Shown: piece after piece, positions 45,178 to 54,802 of the stretch
Layout: every line of letters begins with the position of its first letter
Position numbering within the stretch: position 1 is the stretch's first letter
NCBI GenBank assembly: GCA_040768665.1
Contig: JAXGMN010000013.1
Span: 62,001-126,000 of the forward strand
DNA from: JABWBD01 sp040768665
GTDB lineage: Bacteria; Planctomycetota; Planctomycetia; Pirellulales; Thermoguttaceae
Direction: 5' to 3'
DNA length: 64,000 nucleotides
Notes under the pieces: generated by a model
Seen by the model: the letters and a program-made list of their open reading frames with translations, nothing else
The model's database searches: none
What the model was told of the DNA's origin: nothing
Made by a program: the position numbers and the translations under genes

Positions 45178-46839
45178 TCAGACCGCTCTAGCCCCCTGCA
45201 AGCGCTCCAAGGTTGCCGCGACGGTCTCCGACCAGTTTCCATTATGGAAAAATGCGCAGTTTCCCCCGGCCTTCATCGCGGCCGTGAGGGCCTCTTCGGT
45301 GCGGCGAAGCAGCCGCGCGGTATCGTCGCCATGAACGACTTCCGCGCCCCCAATACTGACGGTAAAACGCTGCTCCCGCCCATCCAATGCAAGTTCGCAT
45401 TCGGCGATCGTTGCCCGAAGCCGTTCCGCGATGGCGACCATGTTCAGCATCCCGCACCCCGGCAGAAGGACGGCAAAAGCGGTATCGTCGTACTGGCCGA
45501 CGACATCGCCGTCTCGCGTTGCGGCTGCCAGGTACTTGGCCGTTACTTCCATCAGCAGGGCCGCCGCACGCTGCCCGTCAACTTCGCGGATCTGATTGAG
45601 ACGGTCGATGCGAACCAGGACTACCGATGGCGCTGGGCCGCTGCGCTTCCACTCGGCCAGCCGATGCCGCAAGAGCGTGCAGAACGCCATCCGTTTCGGA
45701 AGGCCGCCTCCTGGTGGGCTGTTTTCGCTGCAACTCTCGGACGAAGCCGCGCACTCGCTCGGCGGCGCGTCGTCGACTACTCGCGAAGCCGACTTGGCTT
45801 CCAGTGAGTTGTCCGCGACCGGTTCGTCCGCAGCAGCCCCCGATTGCTTCGCCGGCCATTCGACGACGGCGCGGTGGGCGGTGTCGCCGTCATGCCACCA
45901 GATGCAATTTCGTCCCCCCTCCTTGGCTGCGTACAGGGCGCTGTCGGATCGCGCAATCAGCTCTCCCTCAGGTTCATCTGCGACTCGCTGGGCCATGCCC
46001 ATGCTCGCCGTCACCCCTACTACCTTCCCGTCGAAGCGGAATTGGAGGTCGGCAATGGCCTGCCGGAGTTGCTCCACGTCGGGCATCGCCTCCGGGATCG
46101 ACCTGCCTGGTAGGATAAGTACGAACTCCTCACCTCCGAAACGGGCGGCCATTGCATGCTGGCCCGCATGATTCCGCAGAACATCGGCAACACCGCTGAG
46201 GACTTCATCGCCCGCCGGATGCCCGTACGTGTCGTTGAACTTCTTGAAGTGGTCGACGTCGAGCATCACGAGACAGAGCGGTTTTCCGGTCTGCTGAGAC
46301 TCGGAAAAACGTCGCGTGATCTCCGCAGCGAACGCGCGTCGATTGGGAAGACCCGTAAGCGCATCGGTTCGAGCTTCCGTGGCGTACGATTCGATTTCCT
46401 GGGCCTGCGCCTCCAGCCGTGTCTCGGCCGAAGCAAGTTGCTCTTGCATCTTCTGGTTTGCGTCGAGAAGCTTCGCCACGGCGCGAAGCACGGTTTCCGA
46501 ATCGCCTGCTCCCGCCGCGACCAGTTCTTCGTTGGCCTCTTGAACCTTCGTGCTGTGCTCGCCGACGTCGCTGGCCATCCTCACGGCCAGTTCCTGCAGT
46601 CGCGACAGGATCTCGTTCGCCCGCTCCATCCCGTTTTCCGCCTCGGGATCGTCTTCGTAGGTAGACATTCCGGTCGAACTACTGCCGCGAAGCCACCACC
46701 CGAAACCAAGTCCCGTGATGGCCGAAAAGGCCATGCAAACAAACTGTGTGGCCACTGCCAACATAACTGCTGCTCTCGCCGATTGGGGTCGCGTTGACTT
46801 GCTCGTGCGGTTTTTGTCGGACGCTCGGGTGCCCTGCAA
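45178..46839 (-). CDS. Membrane-anchored dual GGDEF protein
   Basis: Protein of 553 residues. A basic N-terminus and a membrane helix (MLAVATQFVCMAFSAITGLGFGWW, 26-49) precede a coiled-coil (about 70-155). The first GGDEF domain (about 158-320) is complete: MLDVDHFKKFND and ARFGGEEFVL (signature 235-239), with no RxxD inhibitory site. The second (about 395-540) has VGQYDDTAFAVLL where GGDEF should be and is predicted inactive. It should make c-di-GMP from GTP. The start is TTG 46839 with AGGAG close by; ATG 46764 would remove the basic N-tail. It converges with the cyclase gene, 24 bp apart. Confidence 0.85.
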   Translation of the reverse strand: MQGTRASDKNRTSKSTRPQSARAAVMLAVATQFVCMAFSAITGLGFGWWLRGSSSTGMSTYEDDPEAENGMERANEILSRLQELAVRMASDVGEHSTKVQEANEELVAAGAGDSETVLRAVAKLLDANQKMQEQLASAETRLEAQAQEIESYATEARTDALTGLPNRRAFAAEITRRFSESQQTGKPLCLVMLDVDHFKKFNDTYGHPAGDEVLSGVADVLRNHAGQHAMAARFGGEEFVLILPGRSIPEAMPDVEQLRQAIADLQFRFDGKVVGVTASMGMAQRVADEPEGELIARSDSALYAAKEGGRNCIWWHDGDTAHRAVVEWPAKQSGAAADEPVADNSLEAKSASRVVDDAPPSECAASSESCSENSPPGGGLPKRMAFCTLLRHRLAEWKRSGPAPSVVLVRIDRLNQIREVDGQRAAALLMEVTAKYLAAATRDGDVVGQYDDTAFAVLLPGCGMLNMVAIAERLRATIAECELALDGREQRFTVSIGGAEVVHGDDTARLLRRTEEALTAAMKAGGNCAFFHNGNWSETVAATLERLQGARAV

Positions 46840-46984
46840 GACTCCTGCGCCTCGGGAGCAGATGTCGATGTACCTGCCCCATTCACCACTCTATAGCCTA
46901 GGCCGTATCTGGACTCCGTCAAATGCGTTCCCGTGCCCCACTCCACCCCCCATATTCCGCAAAACCGGCCCGGAGCAAATCAGA

Positions 46985-47041
46985 ATTTTGCGGAGTCTTC
47001 GGAGCAGGATATGCCTGTCCCCTCCTGCGGTCTTGGGACCC
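46985..47041. repeat. Degenerate family D element, right half
   Basis: TTTTGCGGAGTCTTCGGAGCAGGATATGCCTGTCCCC matches the right part of the family D element at 37123-37216. Left arm not found. Confidence 0.6.
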
Positions 47042-47101
47042 GCTCTGATTGAAGTCCTCTCCGTCATGGAAAAAGTGCACGAGCAGGGGGTAAGGACAAG
47101 C

Positions 47102-47107
47102 TATACT
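47102..47107 (+). promoter_or_regulatory. -10-like box GCTATACT
   Basis: TATACT preceded by GC, 176 bp before ATG 47283. The family A element lies between this box and the gene, so it would be transcribed as part of the leader. Confidence 0.4.
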
Positions 47108-47135
47108 TGAGCGCTCGCTGTTGCACTCGAAACGG

Positions 47136-47257
47136 TAACCGGTCACACCCGCGCTCGGGGACTGGTCCATTTTTCGGCCAGTCGATGCAATTGCGCGATT
47201 GGGACGTTGGCCGAAAACATGGACCTGTCCCCCTCTCGTCCGCTCCGTGAACGGTTA
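47136..47257. mobile_element. MITE-like palindrome, family A copy 3
   Basis: TAACCGGTCAC...CGTGAACGGTTA with the GGGGACTGGTCC / GGACCTGTCCCC core. Flanked by CTCGAAACG (47126-47134) and CTCGAAACT (47258-47266), 8 of 9 identical. Element length 122 bp. Confidence 0.85.
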
Positions 47258-47282
47258 CTCGAAACTTGAGGAATCCACGGCC

Positions 47283-48722
47283 ATGAAAAGAATCGCACTC
47301 GGACCGCCGGCTCCACCGCGATTCGGACTCGAGCGCCAGGCGAAACTCGCCGGCCTCGCCCTGCTCGTCGGCCTCATGGTCGCCACGGCGCTGGCGTACT
47401 TCTTTCAGGTAAGACTCCTCGACGCTACCCGCCTTCTCAGCCAAAGAGATGTTCCCCAAAACATGAGGGCTTGCCAGGCGGCTCTGCGTGCGGCTCGCTG
47501 TCTGATGCTTCAGTCGGAGTTCGAAGCGGCCGAACCGAGTGGACTTCGGTCCCGAAAGGAAACGATCGAGTCATGGATCGACGCCGACCACGCAATGACG
47601 GCCATCCTTCGGGAAGGCGCGACAAATGGCGGCGACGCGGCCGACCGGGCGCCGTTCGCCCGCTGGCTCAAGCTTGCCGACCGGCATCGGCAGGAGTTTC
47701 TCGCCTTGGCCCGCGCTGTGGAAGCCGGCCAACTCGCATCTCCCCGATCGCTCCGCGACGCGCTCTCGAAATGTCGATTCCCGCTCGACACGATCATGAC
47801 AGAGGCCGAACGTCACGCAGAGTTGCAGGCGGCGGCCTGCCGGACAGACGGGCGCCGCCTTCAAGAACTCGTCGAGAGCAACACCGGCTTGATCACTCTC
47901 CGTGCCGTCATCGCGCTGCTGGCATTCGCGGGTATGAGCTGCTGGCTTGTGTTCCGGGTGCTTCGGCGAATCGGACTGTTGTCGGCGGCTGTGCAGCGTT
48001 TCAAGGGCGGCGCTCGAAACACCCGTATCGTCTCCGGGGCCGATGATGAACTCGGCATCCTCGCTCGCCAGTTCAACGAAATGGCATCGATGATCCAACA
48101 CGGCCAAGAGCGACGGGCACAGGTCCGCGACAGAGCCGAATCGTCCGCTGCGGCCGGCAGCACCGCCTCAAAGGAAACGCCGATCGCGCGTACACCCGTC
48201 GAGCCGGCGCAGCACGTCGGCGCGGTCAGACACCCTGAAGAGTCCGCCTCGCCGTGGCAACACGCAAATTCTCCCGGCGATCCCGGAGAGAGACCCAAGT
48301 GCCGTGTCTTGGTGGCGGAAGACGGACCTGAGAACCAGCGACTGATCTCCTTTGTGCTCAAGAAAGCGGGCGGCGATGTGGTCGTCGTGGATAACGGCGA
48401 GAAAGCCACCGAAGCGGTGCTGTCTTCTCACGGGTCGCAAGAGAAAGAGAACCCGTTTGACCTCGTCCTGATGGACATTGAAATGCCCGTTATGGACGGT
48501 TGTCAAGCCACACAGCGATTGCGCCAGGCAGGCTACTCGGGACTGGTGATCGCGGTAACAGCCCACGCCTCCCGGTACGATCGCGATCGCTGTCTTGAAG
48601 CGGGGTTCGACGATTACATCGCCAAACCGATTGACCGAAATCGCTTGCTGAATATGCTGGCCCGCCATGCGATCCGATTGGCCCCCTCGGCCGAAGCAGC
48701 AATTCTCAGCGGCCGGGAGTAA
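47283..48722 (+). CDS. Membrane HAMP - receiver protein
   Basis: Protein of 479 residues: one membrane helix (LAGLALLVGLMVATALAYFF, about 19-38), a mostly helical external domain (about 40-200), a second helix (LRAVIALLAFAGMSCWLVF, about 204-222) and a HAMP linker (VLRRIGLLSAAVQRFKGG ... DDELGILARQFNEMASMI). After a Ser/Pro-rich stretch, residues 338-465 form a receiver with LVAEDGPENQ, phospho-acceptor in LVLMDIEMPVMDG and Lys in IAKPID. There is no HisKA/HATPase module, so it cannot phosphorylate itself; it must receive phosphate from another kinase or respond to membrane signals. ATG 47283 has GAGGAA upstream. Confidence 0.85.
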   Translation: MKRIALGPPAPPRFGLERQAKLAGLALLVGLMVATALAYFFQVRLLDATRLLSQRDVPQNMRACQAALRAARCLMLQSEFEAAEPSGLRSRKETIESWIDADHAMTAILREGATNGGDAADRAPFARWLKLADRHRQEFLALARAVEAGQLASPRSLRDALSKCRFPLDTIMTEAERHAELQAAACRTDGRRLQELVESNTGLITLRAVIALLAFAGMSCWLVFRVLRRIGLLSAAVQRFKGGARNTRIVSGADDELGILARQFNEMASMIQHGQERRAQVRDRAESSAAAGSTASKETPIARTPVEPAQHVGAVRHPEESASPWQHANSPGDPGERPKCRVLVAEDGPENQRLISFVLKKAGGDVVVVDNGEKATEAVLSSHGSQEKENPFDLVLMDIEMPVMDGCQATQRLRQAGYSGLVIAVTAHASRYDRDRCLEAGFDDYIAKPIDRNRLLNMLARHAIRLAPSAEAAILSGRE

Positions 48723-48787
48723 TCGGTCCCGACGTGCGGTCACTTCGCCGCCACCGGGCTGACGTCGTTGACGCCAAGACACCCGAA

Positions 48788-48831
48788 TTGGCCGAAAAAT
48801 CGATCAGTCCCCGGCCGTGGGCGTGAACGAC
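48788..48831. repeat. Family A half-element
   Basis: GGCCGAAAAATCGATCAGTCCCCGG...GGCGTGAACG is the reverse complement of the left half of family A. It abuts the oxidoreductase fragment. Confidence 0.75.
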
Positions 48832-48978
48832 CATGAAGACTATAGCGAGAATGCGTCGCGCGCGTACTTTAAGGAGCGTATCACCTGGTCCAGTTCCATT
48901 TCAGCTTGCCTGTCTAGTGCCTGTGTGCTGACTCGCATCAACTCCCTGGCCGAATGGGCGCGGATCAAGCGGACCGTG

Positions 48979-49299
48979 CGAGCCGAAATCCACCAGGGCC
49001 ACGTATCCACGGCGTTTTGCCACCTGGCCAATATCGCCTACCTCGTCGGCCGGTCTTGCCCGCCTGCCGACATCGCGGCGGCCCTCCACGACCAGCCGTT
49101 GCTGGCGGAATCGTTCGACCGGCTTGCGAGGCACGTGCAGGCCAACGAGGTCGACCTTGATCAAACGCCGCTCGTCCTCGGCCCGATGCTGACCTTGGAC
49201 GCTTCGCAGGAGCGTTTTACCGGCGATATGAGCGAGTCGGCCAATGCCCGATTGACGCGGATCTACCGTCCGCCGTCTTCACTACCGGACGTTGTGTGA
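48979..49299 (+). pseudogene. Gfo/Idh/MocA oxidoreductase C-terminal fragment
   Basis: About 107 codons read RAEIHQGHVSTAFCHLANIAYLVGR ... RHVQANEVDLDQTPLVLGPML ... YRPPSSLPDVV, which is the closing part of the secreted Gfo/Idh/MocA family. The Rossmann and EKP parts, about 300 residues, are missing. The frame is open leftward to 48817, but that part is not family-like. A half-copy of the family A palindrome lies directly upstream, so an insertion-linked deletion is plausible. No expression signal is seen. Confidence 0.75.
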
Positions 49300-49364
49300 A
49301 TTGAAACCTCTACGGACTCCAGCCGTGTACGAAGTGACGCCGGGCATTCCCTCGCGGATGTTGG

Positions 49365-51890
49365 TTATCGTACGTCGTCGACTGCCACAATATCTTCGCC
49401 CTGGGAGGTTACGTCAACGATCTTTTCGCCATCGATGAGCACCTCGTACTCGACGCCGGCGCGACCTTGGACGCGAGCCTTGCCGTCGTGGAGGGTCACC
49501 GGGAACGGGGCCACAATGCGGTGCTTGCCGTCGATGGCAACCGAGAGCGAGTCCAACTCGCCGTCGAGCACCATGCGGAGGCTGACCACGGCACAAGGAT
49601 TGATGTTCCACGGCCGGCGCTGCTGCGTCTCGAGGACAACGGAGTCGGGCAGAAGTCCGATCCACTTGCCATCCGGGTATTGCTGCTGCTCGGCGGAAAT
49701 CAAGATGCCGCGAGCGAGATGGTTCCAGTCGAGCGAGTCGTCGTGGGGAGCAAGCTTCGTCAGGGCGTAAGCATAAACGCCGCCAACCCACTGTACCGGT
49801 AGCCCGATCCAACAGGGCGCTACCCAGTTCGTCGCGCCGAACACGGGAGGAGTGGCGTAGAGCATTATCGGCTTACAGCTCCACAGATACGTGAAGGGGA
49901 TGCCCGACAAGGCCCAGCGGCGGGCTTCGCCCAGGTAATCCTTCTTGCCGGTGAGTTCGTAGCCACGGACGTAAGCCCAGACGAGATAGGCCGAGGCGAG
50001 CTGGTCGGGCGTATGCAGCGGGACCTCCCAGACCTGGGCGCCGCGGGGCGTGCGGAACCGCTTCATGAACTCGAGCGTACGGAGCCCGGCATCGAGAGCC
50101 TCCCGGTCGCCTGTATGGTATGCGTATTCGAGCAAGACCCAGGCGGGCCGCGCACAGAAGCCGCTCGCGGTATCCTCGAAGTGCCCGCGGCGGTATTTGC
50201 CTTCGTAGCGGAAGGAGCCGTCGGGCCGCTGCTGTTGGAGCGATCCGCGGACCCGCTGCTTCTGAACGTCGAGCCACTCGGCGGCGCGGCCGGTGACGAA
50301 GTAGATTGCGTCGTTCGGCACGTGAGCCCCGCCCGGCACAAGACGCGGCAGATCGGGGGCCTCGCCGGTCAGTCGCCAGATGGTCGACGCGTGGTCGGCG
50401 TGGGGTGCCCGCTTCCAGTGATCTTCCGCACAGTGGCCCCAGCCGGCTTCGGTTCGCAACGGGCCGTTCAGCCCCGCGAGGCACAGCTTCCATTGGTCCG
50501 GCTTCGAGCGGGGCGGTTCCGGCAGCGGCGGCAGCCCGCGGGTCTTGGTGTACCAGTGGATCGTCTCTTCGAGTGTTCCGCCGGCGACGCGGACGGCCGC
50601 TTCGATCCGTCTGCCGCGGATCGCCATGCGGTGATCGTCCGTCGCGTCGACGAAGTTGGGCGTAGCGTAGACCGGCTGCAATTGCATGTCGGTCCAAGTC
50701 ATCGCGACCGAGGCCCGATCGGTCACAAACGCCATGAGAGGAAAGGTCACTTTCATCGGGTCGGGTGCGAAACGAAGATGCTCTTCGGTCTCGACGTCGA
50801 GCTTGGAAGAGCTGTGTTCTCCCTTGCCCAGGTACTCCAGGCCGGCGAAAAGCCCTTGCTCCAGCGGCCCGAGGGCTCGGACCACCGGCCCTTCACATTC
50901 CCGGTCGCTCTGGATCGAGATCCTGACTTCGTCGTCCGCCGTGCCGATTGCCAGAGCCACGCCGGCAGCATCGAAACGGACCACCGGCTGCTGTTCGACG
51001 AGCCTCAGAGACGGAATTTCGCCGCCGCAATGGACTAGGGGGGCGATCGCCGCAACGAACTGCCCTTGACGGTGAATGCGAGCCACGGTGCCGTCGCGGG
51101 CAATCTGGAGCTTGCCGTTCTCAAGGGGCCGTTCGATCCAATCGGTCTGGGCCGCTTCGTGGTGCAGGAAGATCGACCGGCGAACAGGGGGTAGATTCGG
51201 GGCTTGAACTTCGATGCCGGCTACCTCCAGAGGATGTGAGGCATCGATCGGCCGTTCGACGGTGACTTCGCCGCCCGCGGCGACCGTGTAAGGCTTACTC
51301 GCAGCGGTCACGGTAATCGGCGCCGAGCCGTGGTTCTTGAGCAGGAAGCGAACGAGGTTCCGCTCGGTCTCGACGCGGTCGACGGTGATCGGATGCAGTT
51401 CCTCCCGGACGACTCGGATCCAGTCGATCTCCGTCTCACCGGCGTCGTTGCCTGGATCGAGCCGCAGGTTTGTGAGCCGGCCCGGCGCGGTGAAACGCAC
51501 CGAGCATTCCTGCCACTGGCCGTCCGCCTTGACGGGAAAGCTCGTGGACTTGTCCTCTCCACGTTCGGGCGATTGGTCGGTGGTCCAGTATACGGCGACA
51601 CGTTCGGCGGAATCGCTCTTCAGCCGCATGGACAGGACGATCTGGCCGCCTGGGAGGTTTACCGGCCGGTGGAAGTATGGGTCATGCCCCGCAGCCTTTA
51701 CCATTAACCGACTGTCTCGAGCAGACAACTGGCAATGGTTCTGGGCCGCCCAACCTTCGGCGCCGCCATCGAAATTCCACCGGGCGACTTGTTCGGTTCG
51801 AATTACCGGCCGCTCGACCGGGGAAAGCGAGGGTTGCTCGGGAGGCGAGGCGAGGGCGATCAGGAGTGGGAAGCAAGGGCTGAGAATCAT
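49365..51890 (-). CDS. Large secreted carbohydrate-active-like protein
   Basis: Protein of 841 residues with a signal peptide (LSPCFPLLIALASPPEQP). Residues about 35-170 are a beta-sandwich reminiscent of a carbohydrate-binding module (WNFDGGAEGWAAQNHCQL, TDQSPERGEDKS, EIDWIRV). The middle has further beta domains; residues about 480-780 are helical with repeated aromatic motifs (GSFRYEGKYRRGHFEDTASGF, DQLASAYLVWAYVRGYELTG), suggesting an alpha/alpha barrel. I do not recognise a named family. ATG 51890 has GAGGAA upstream; the longer frame to 51959 is unsupported. Confidence 0.7.
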   Translation of the reverse strand: MILSPCFPLLIALASPPEQPSLSPVERPVIRTEQVARWNFDGGAEGWAAQNHCQLSARDSRLMVKAAGHDPYFHRPVNLPGGQIVLSMRLKSDSAERVAVYWTTDQSPERGEDKSTSFPVKADGQWQECSVRFTAPGRLTNLRLDPGNDAGETEIDWIRVVREELHPITVDRVETERNLVRFLLKNHGSAPITVTAASKPYTVAAGGEVTVERPIDASHPLEVAGIEVQAPNLPPVRRSIFLHHEAAQTDWIERPLENGKLQIARDGTVARIHRQGQFVAAIAPLVHCGGEIPSLRLVEQQPVVRFDAAGVALAIGTADDEVRISIQSDRECEGPVVRALGPLEQGLFAGLEYLGKGEHSSSKLDVETEEHLRFAPDPMKVTFPLMAFVTDRASVAMTWTDMQLQPVYATPNFVDATDDHRMAIRGRRIEAAVRVAGGTLEETIHWYTKTRGLPPLPEPPRSKPDQWKLCLAGLNGPLRTEAGWGHCAEDHWKRAPHADHASTIWRLTGEAPDLPRLVPGGAHVPNDAIYFVTGRAAEWLDVQKQRVRGSLQQQRPDGSFRYEGKYRRGHFEDTASGFCARPAWVLLEYAYHTGDREALDAGLRTLEFMKRFRTPRGAQVWEVPLHTPDQLASAYLVWAYVRGYELTGKKDYLGEARRWALSGIPFTYLWSCKPIMLYATPPVFGATNWVAPCWIGLPVQWVGGVYAYALTKLAPHDDSLDWNHLARGILISAEQQQYPDGKWIGLLPDSVVLETQQRRPWNINPCAVVSLRMVLDGELDSLSVAIDGKHRIVAPFPVTLHDGKARVQGRAGVEYEVLIDGEKIVDVTSQGEDIVAVDDVR

Positions 51891-52641
51891 GAGAGATGTT
51901 CCTCGAGGGGATCGATGCTGATTCGATGTGATTGTGAGGGATCGAGCGGAAGGAGTCAACTCGGTGCAGCGTCCACGTGCGGCAAGGTCTCCGGCAGCCA
52001 GCGGTTGCAGGGCAATGGTATTTGCATGCGCGGGTGGCGTGGTTAGAATGGCCGGTGCTTCTGTGGGGGATTGGCGGCCGTACTTCTCACGGATCGGGAG
52101 GATTGTGCGTCATCGGAAGACTGTTCTCAGCGTCACTTCTGGGATTGTGGATTTTCGGCTGCGCTCTGTGCGCTCCGAATGCCGAGAGTGCGGAACCTGC
52201 GAAGATCGCTGTCGACGAAAGCGCGCAGCAGTACGACTGCTCGAAGTTCCTCGATCAGCATGGTTTGAACGAGTATTAGTGCTGCTAAGGATTGATCGAG
52301 AAATAAGTGTCAGGAACCATTTGCCGGAAACCGGCCCTTCGGGTGCTTCGCACAAATGGTTCCTGACACTTTTTTCTCGAACGTTGCTAAGCATAACGGC
52401 CTATCGCAGAGGCGATGGATGGGCGTCGGCCGGGGCAGTTGTGGATTGGGGCGAAAAGATCATGGACCGAATGCGATCCGCCCAAGGGTTTTCCGGGAGC
52501 ACGCTGGTTCCCGTTGACGACGGCAAGACGGCGGTGCGGCAGCCTCCGGCTGGCATCGATCGCGCGACGTGACCGCGGAAGGTGAACGCGGGTCTGGCCC
52601 GGGGGGGCGACCCCGGCGACGTTCCCGACTCCGTCGATGCT
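51891..52641. other. Intergenic region with possible gene remnants and element E
   Basis: From about 52109 a frame reads a signal-like leader (ASLLGLWIFGCALCAP) and ends after EYDCSK-type polar residues at 52279. After the palindrome, another frame ending at 52572 reads AVVDWGEKIMDRMRSAQGFSG. These might be the two ends of one interrupted gene, but no family is recognised. Confidence 0.35.
52284..52392. repeat. Palindromic element, family E copy 1
   Basis: Arms GCTAAGG..CGAGAAATAAGTGTCAGG and CCTGACACTTTTTTCTCG..GCTAAGC, with an inner hairpin AACCATTTG/CAAATGGTT. The second copy is at 61014-61140. Confidence 0.8.
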
Positions 52642-54663
52642 CTACTGGATGACCAAAATCTGGTGAACGGCGAACTGGGGAACGTCGATCGTGAGACGCC
52701 CGTCCTGGTAGCGCCAGTCGTCGATCGGTTTGTCCTGGGGCTGAAGCCGAACGGAATTCGGCGGGTCGGCCAGACGGACCGACACGCGGCACGGCGGCAC
52801 AGGCGGGAGGGAGCGAATGAGCGGGTAGGCGCGACGGTCCGACCGGAGAACCTCCCGCTCGCCCGGCGCCATGTTGACCAGGTGGACGATCCGGCGATCG
52901 CCCTGCCGGCGCAACACGACCTCGACCGTGGCCGGCGCGTCGCACGCCAGCAGCCGTTGCGACGGCGGCAGCAGACGCTCGAAGATCTCAAGCAATACAG
53001 GACGCGGGACCGATTGCTTGCCATGCTCGGTCAGCAGAGGCAGAGGCGCGCAGTACAGCCGGCCCTCGCCAAGTGGCGAGCGCGTGAGCAGCGGGTAGCG
53101 TTTTCCGTCCGCGGCCGTTACGTCGAGGAGCGTCTCGGCACCGGCTGACTCAAGCTTGAAGAGCCAATGATCGAACTCGTAACCTTTGCCGTCGATCGAG
53201 GCGGCGAGTTTCTCCGATCCCGCGGGCGGGGAGAGCAGCTTTACACCGAAGAGCTCAGCGAACCGCTTGTCTTGCATGATGCCCATGCCGGTCAGCAGCA
53301 GGGAGCCGCCGCCGTGAACCATCGTAAGCAGGTGGTCGGCTGTCTGCCGGGTCAGGCCCTTGGGATGCTCGACGATCACCAGCGGCGAACGTACGTCGCC
53401 CGCGGCCAGTCGCCAGTCGGGGAGCATTTCGTAGTTCAGGTGGAGCGTGGGCAGCAAACGGGTTGCCCCGTCGATGCGGTTGTTTCGCTTGGTGAAGCTG
53501 GTCGCGGCCGATTCGGTCACGGCGTAGTGCACCGCGGCGCTGTGCAGCAGCGAGACGTCGGCCAGGCGCTCCGATTTCTTGCAGTACGGTTGACGGCTGC
53601 GCAAGAACGGTGCCATCGCATCCGCCATGAACTCGAACCGTTCCGGGATCAAACCGCTTTCGGCGGTGGGATTGTCCCAGGCGTTGTAGCGCCCGCCGTT
53701 GGCGACGATGATGGCCATCTCCTGTTCGATCTGGCAACGGGGCTTGGGACGCATCGTGAGTCGCGCATCGCCGACCTCAACGGGCTGCAGCGTGCTGACC
53801 TGGGTCATCAGGTCGAAGGAAAGACTGAGCGAGTCGTACCAATGGGCCTCGGCCGAGAGGCCTTCCACGCGGTTGCCGATGTCGCCGGTCAGGTAGGCGA
53901 TGCCGCGATCGGGACGTTCGGGCATACGGATCGAGTAGGCCCAGTTCACCGCCACCAGGCACGCCGGATCGAGTTGGTGAATCCGACGGCAGGTTTCCCG
54001 GATGAACTCACGGTAGATCTGCCGCTGCATTTCCTGGTAGGCGGCCCAGCCGGGATCCGTCGGTTTTTCGGGCACGCGAACGTCGTGCTCCTTGCCAAAC
54101 CGCTCCTTGCATTGAACGCAGTAGCACGTACGCACGGTGAAACAGGATCCATCGAACCAGAACCCCTGCGGGCGATAACCTTCGATAATCTCGCGGATCA
54201 TCGGCCAGAGATAACCGTCGGCTACACCCGAATGGTAACACAGGGCCCGCTCGACGGGTGAGCCGTCGGGCAGCATGCGGTTCCATTCGGCCCGCCGCTT
54301 CATGATCTCGCCGTCGCGGCCGATGTTGTAGTACGCGGAGAAAGGATACCCATCGCGGCGGGCAACGTCGCGCCAGATAGCGAGGACGTCTTTGGCCAGT
54401 TTCGGCGGTGTGTGGCCGATCTGGCTTGGGTAAGTCGTCCAACCCGGGTTGCCTTTGGCGTGGATCTGGATCATGTCCGGTTTGACCAGTCCAACGAACC
54501 GTGAGGTCTGCTCCAGATCCGCGTCGCGGCCCACCTCGGCGGTTCCGCTAGTGTGGTGGTCTTCGTGCAAAACAAAGAAACTTTCGGTGTACCAGTTGTC
54601 GGCCGGAAAGGCGGAGGACGTCAGTATGAGGCCGAGGATCACCGGGGAAAGAAACCTCTTCAT
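52642..54663 (-). CDS. Secreted GHL6-like glycoside hydrolase
   Basis: Protein of 673 residues with a signal peptide (SPVILGLILTSSAFPA). Residues 20-330 form a barrel of the hypothetical glycosyl hydrolase 6 type, with GFWFDGSCFTVRTCYCVQCKERFG and an NWAYS segment; catalytic residues not established. Residues about 370-560 resemble the class I glutamine-amidotransferase-like trimerisation domain seen with beta-galactosidases (LVIVEHPKGLTRQTADHL, HGGGSLLLTGMG). ATG 54663 has AGGAG seven bases upstream. A family A element is inserted 17 bp upstream of the start, so the promoter must lie beyond or within it. Confidence 0.78.
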   Translation of the reverse strand: MKRFLSPVILGLILTSSAFPADNWYTESFFVLHEDHHTSGTAEVGRDADLEQTSRFVGLVKPDMIQIHAKGNPGWTTYPSQIGHTPPKLAKDVLAIWRDVARRDGYPFSAYYNIGRDGEIMKRRAEWNRMLPDGSPVERALCYHSGVADGYLWPMIREIIEGYRPQGFWFDGSCFTVRTCYCVQCKERFGKEHDVRVPEKPTDPGWAAYQEMQRQIYREFIRETCRRIHQLDPACLVAVNWAYSIRMPERPDRGIAYLTGDIGNRVEGLSAEAHWYDSLSLSFDLMTQVSTLQPVEVGDARLTMRPKPRCQIEQEMAIIVANGGRYNAWDNPTAESGLIPERFEFMADAMAPFLRSRQPYCKKSERLADVSLLHSAAVHYAVTESAATSFTKRNNRIDGATRLLPTLHLNYEMLPDWRLAAGDVRSPLVIVEHPKGLTRQTADHLLTMVHGGGSLLLTGMGIMQDKRFAELFGVKLLSPPAGSEKLAASIDGKGYEFDHWLFKLESAGAETLLDVTAADGKRYPLLTRSPLGEGRLYCAPLPLLTEHGKQSVPRPVLLEIFERLLPPSQRLLACDAPATVEVVLRRQGDRRIVHLVNMAPGEREVLRSDRRAYPLIRSLPPVPPCRVSVRLADPPNSVRLQPQDKPIDDWRYQDGRLTIDVPQFAVHQILVIQ

Positions 54664-54680
54664 GATTGGCTCCTGGTCGG

Positions 54681-54802
54681 TAACCGTTCACGCCCACGGC
54701 CGGGGACTGGTCCATTTTTCGGCGTGTCCGAGTATTTTGGCGTCAAAGACGTTGGCCGAAAACATGGACCTGTCCCCCTCTCTTCCGCCCCGTGAACGGT
54801 TA
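54681..54802. mobile_element. MITE-like palindrome, family A copy 4, with 9-bp target duplication
   Basis: 122 bp. Perfect 12-bp terminal inverted repeats TAACCGTTCACG / CGTGAACGGTTA; inner GGGGACTGGTCC / GGACCTGTCCCC. Flanked by an exact direct repeat CCTGGTCGG at 54672-54680 and 54803-54811. This is the clearest evidence for transposition in the window. Confidence 0.92.
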
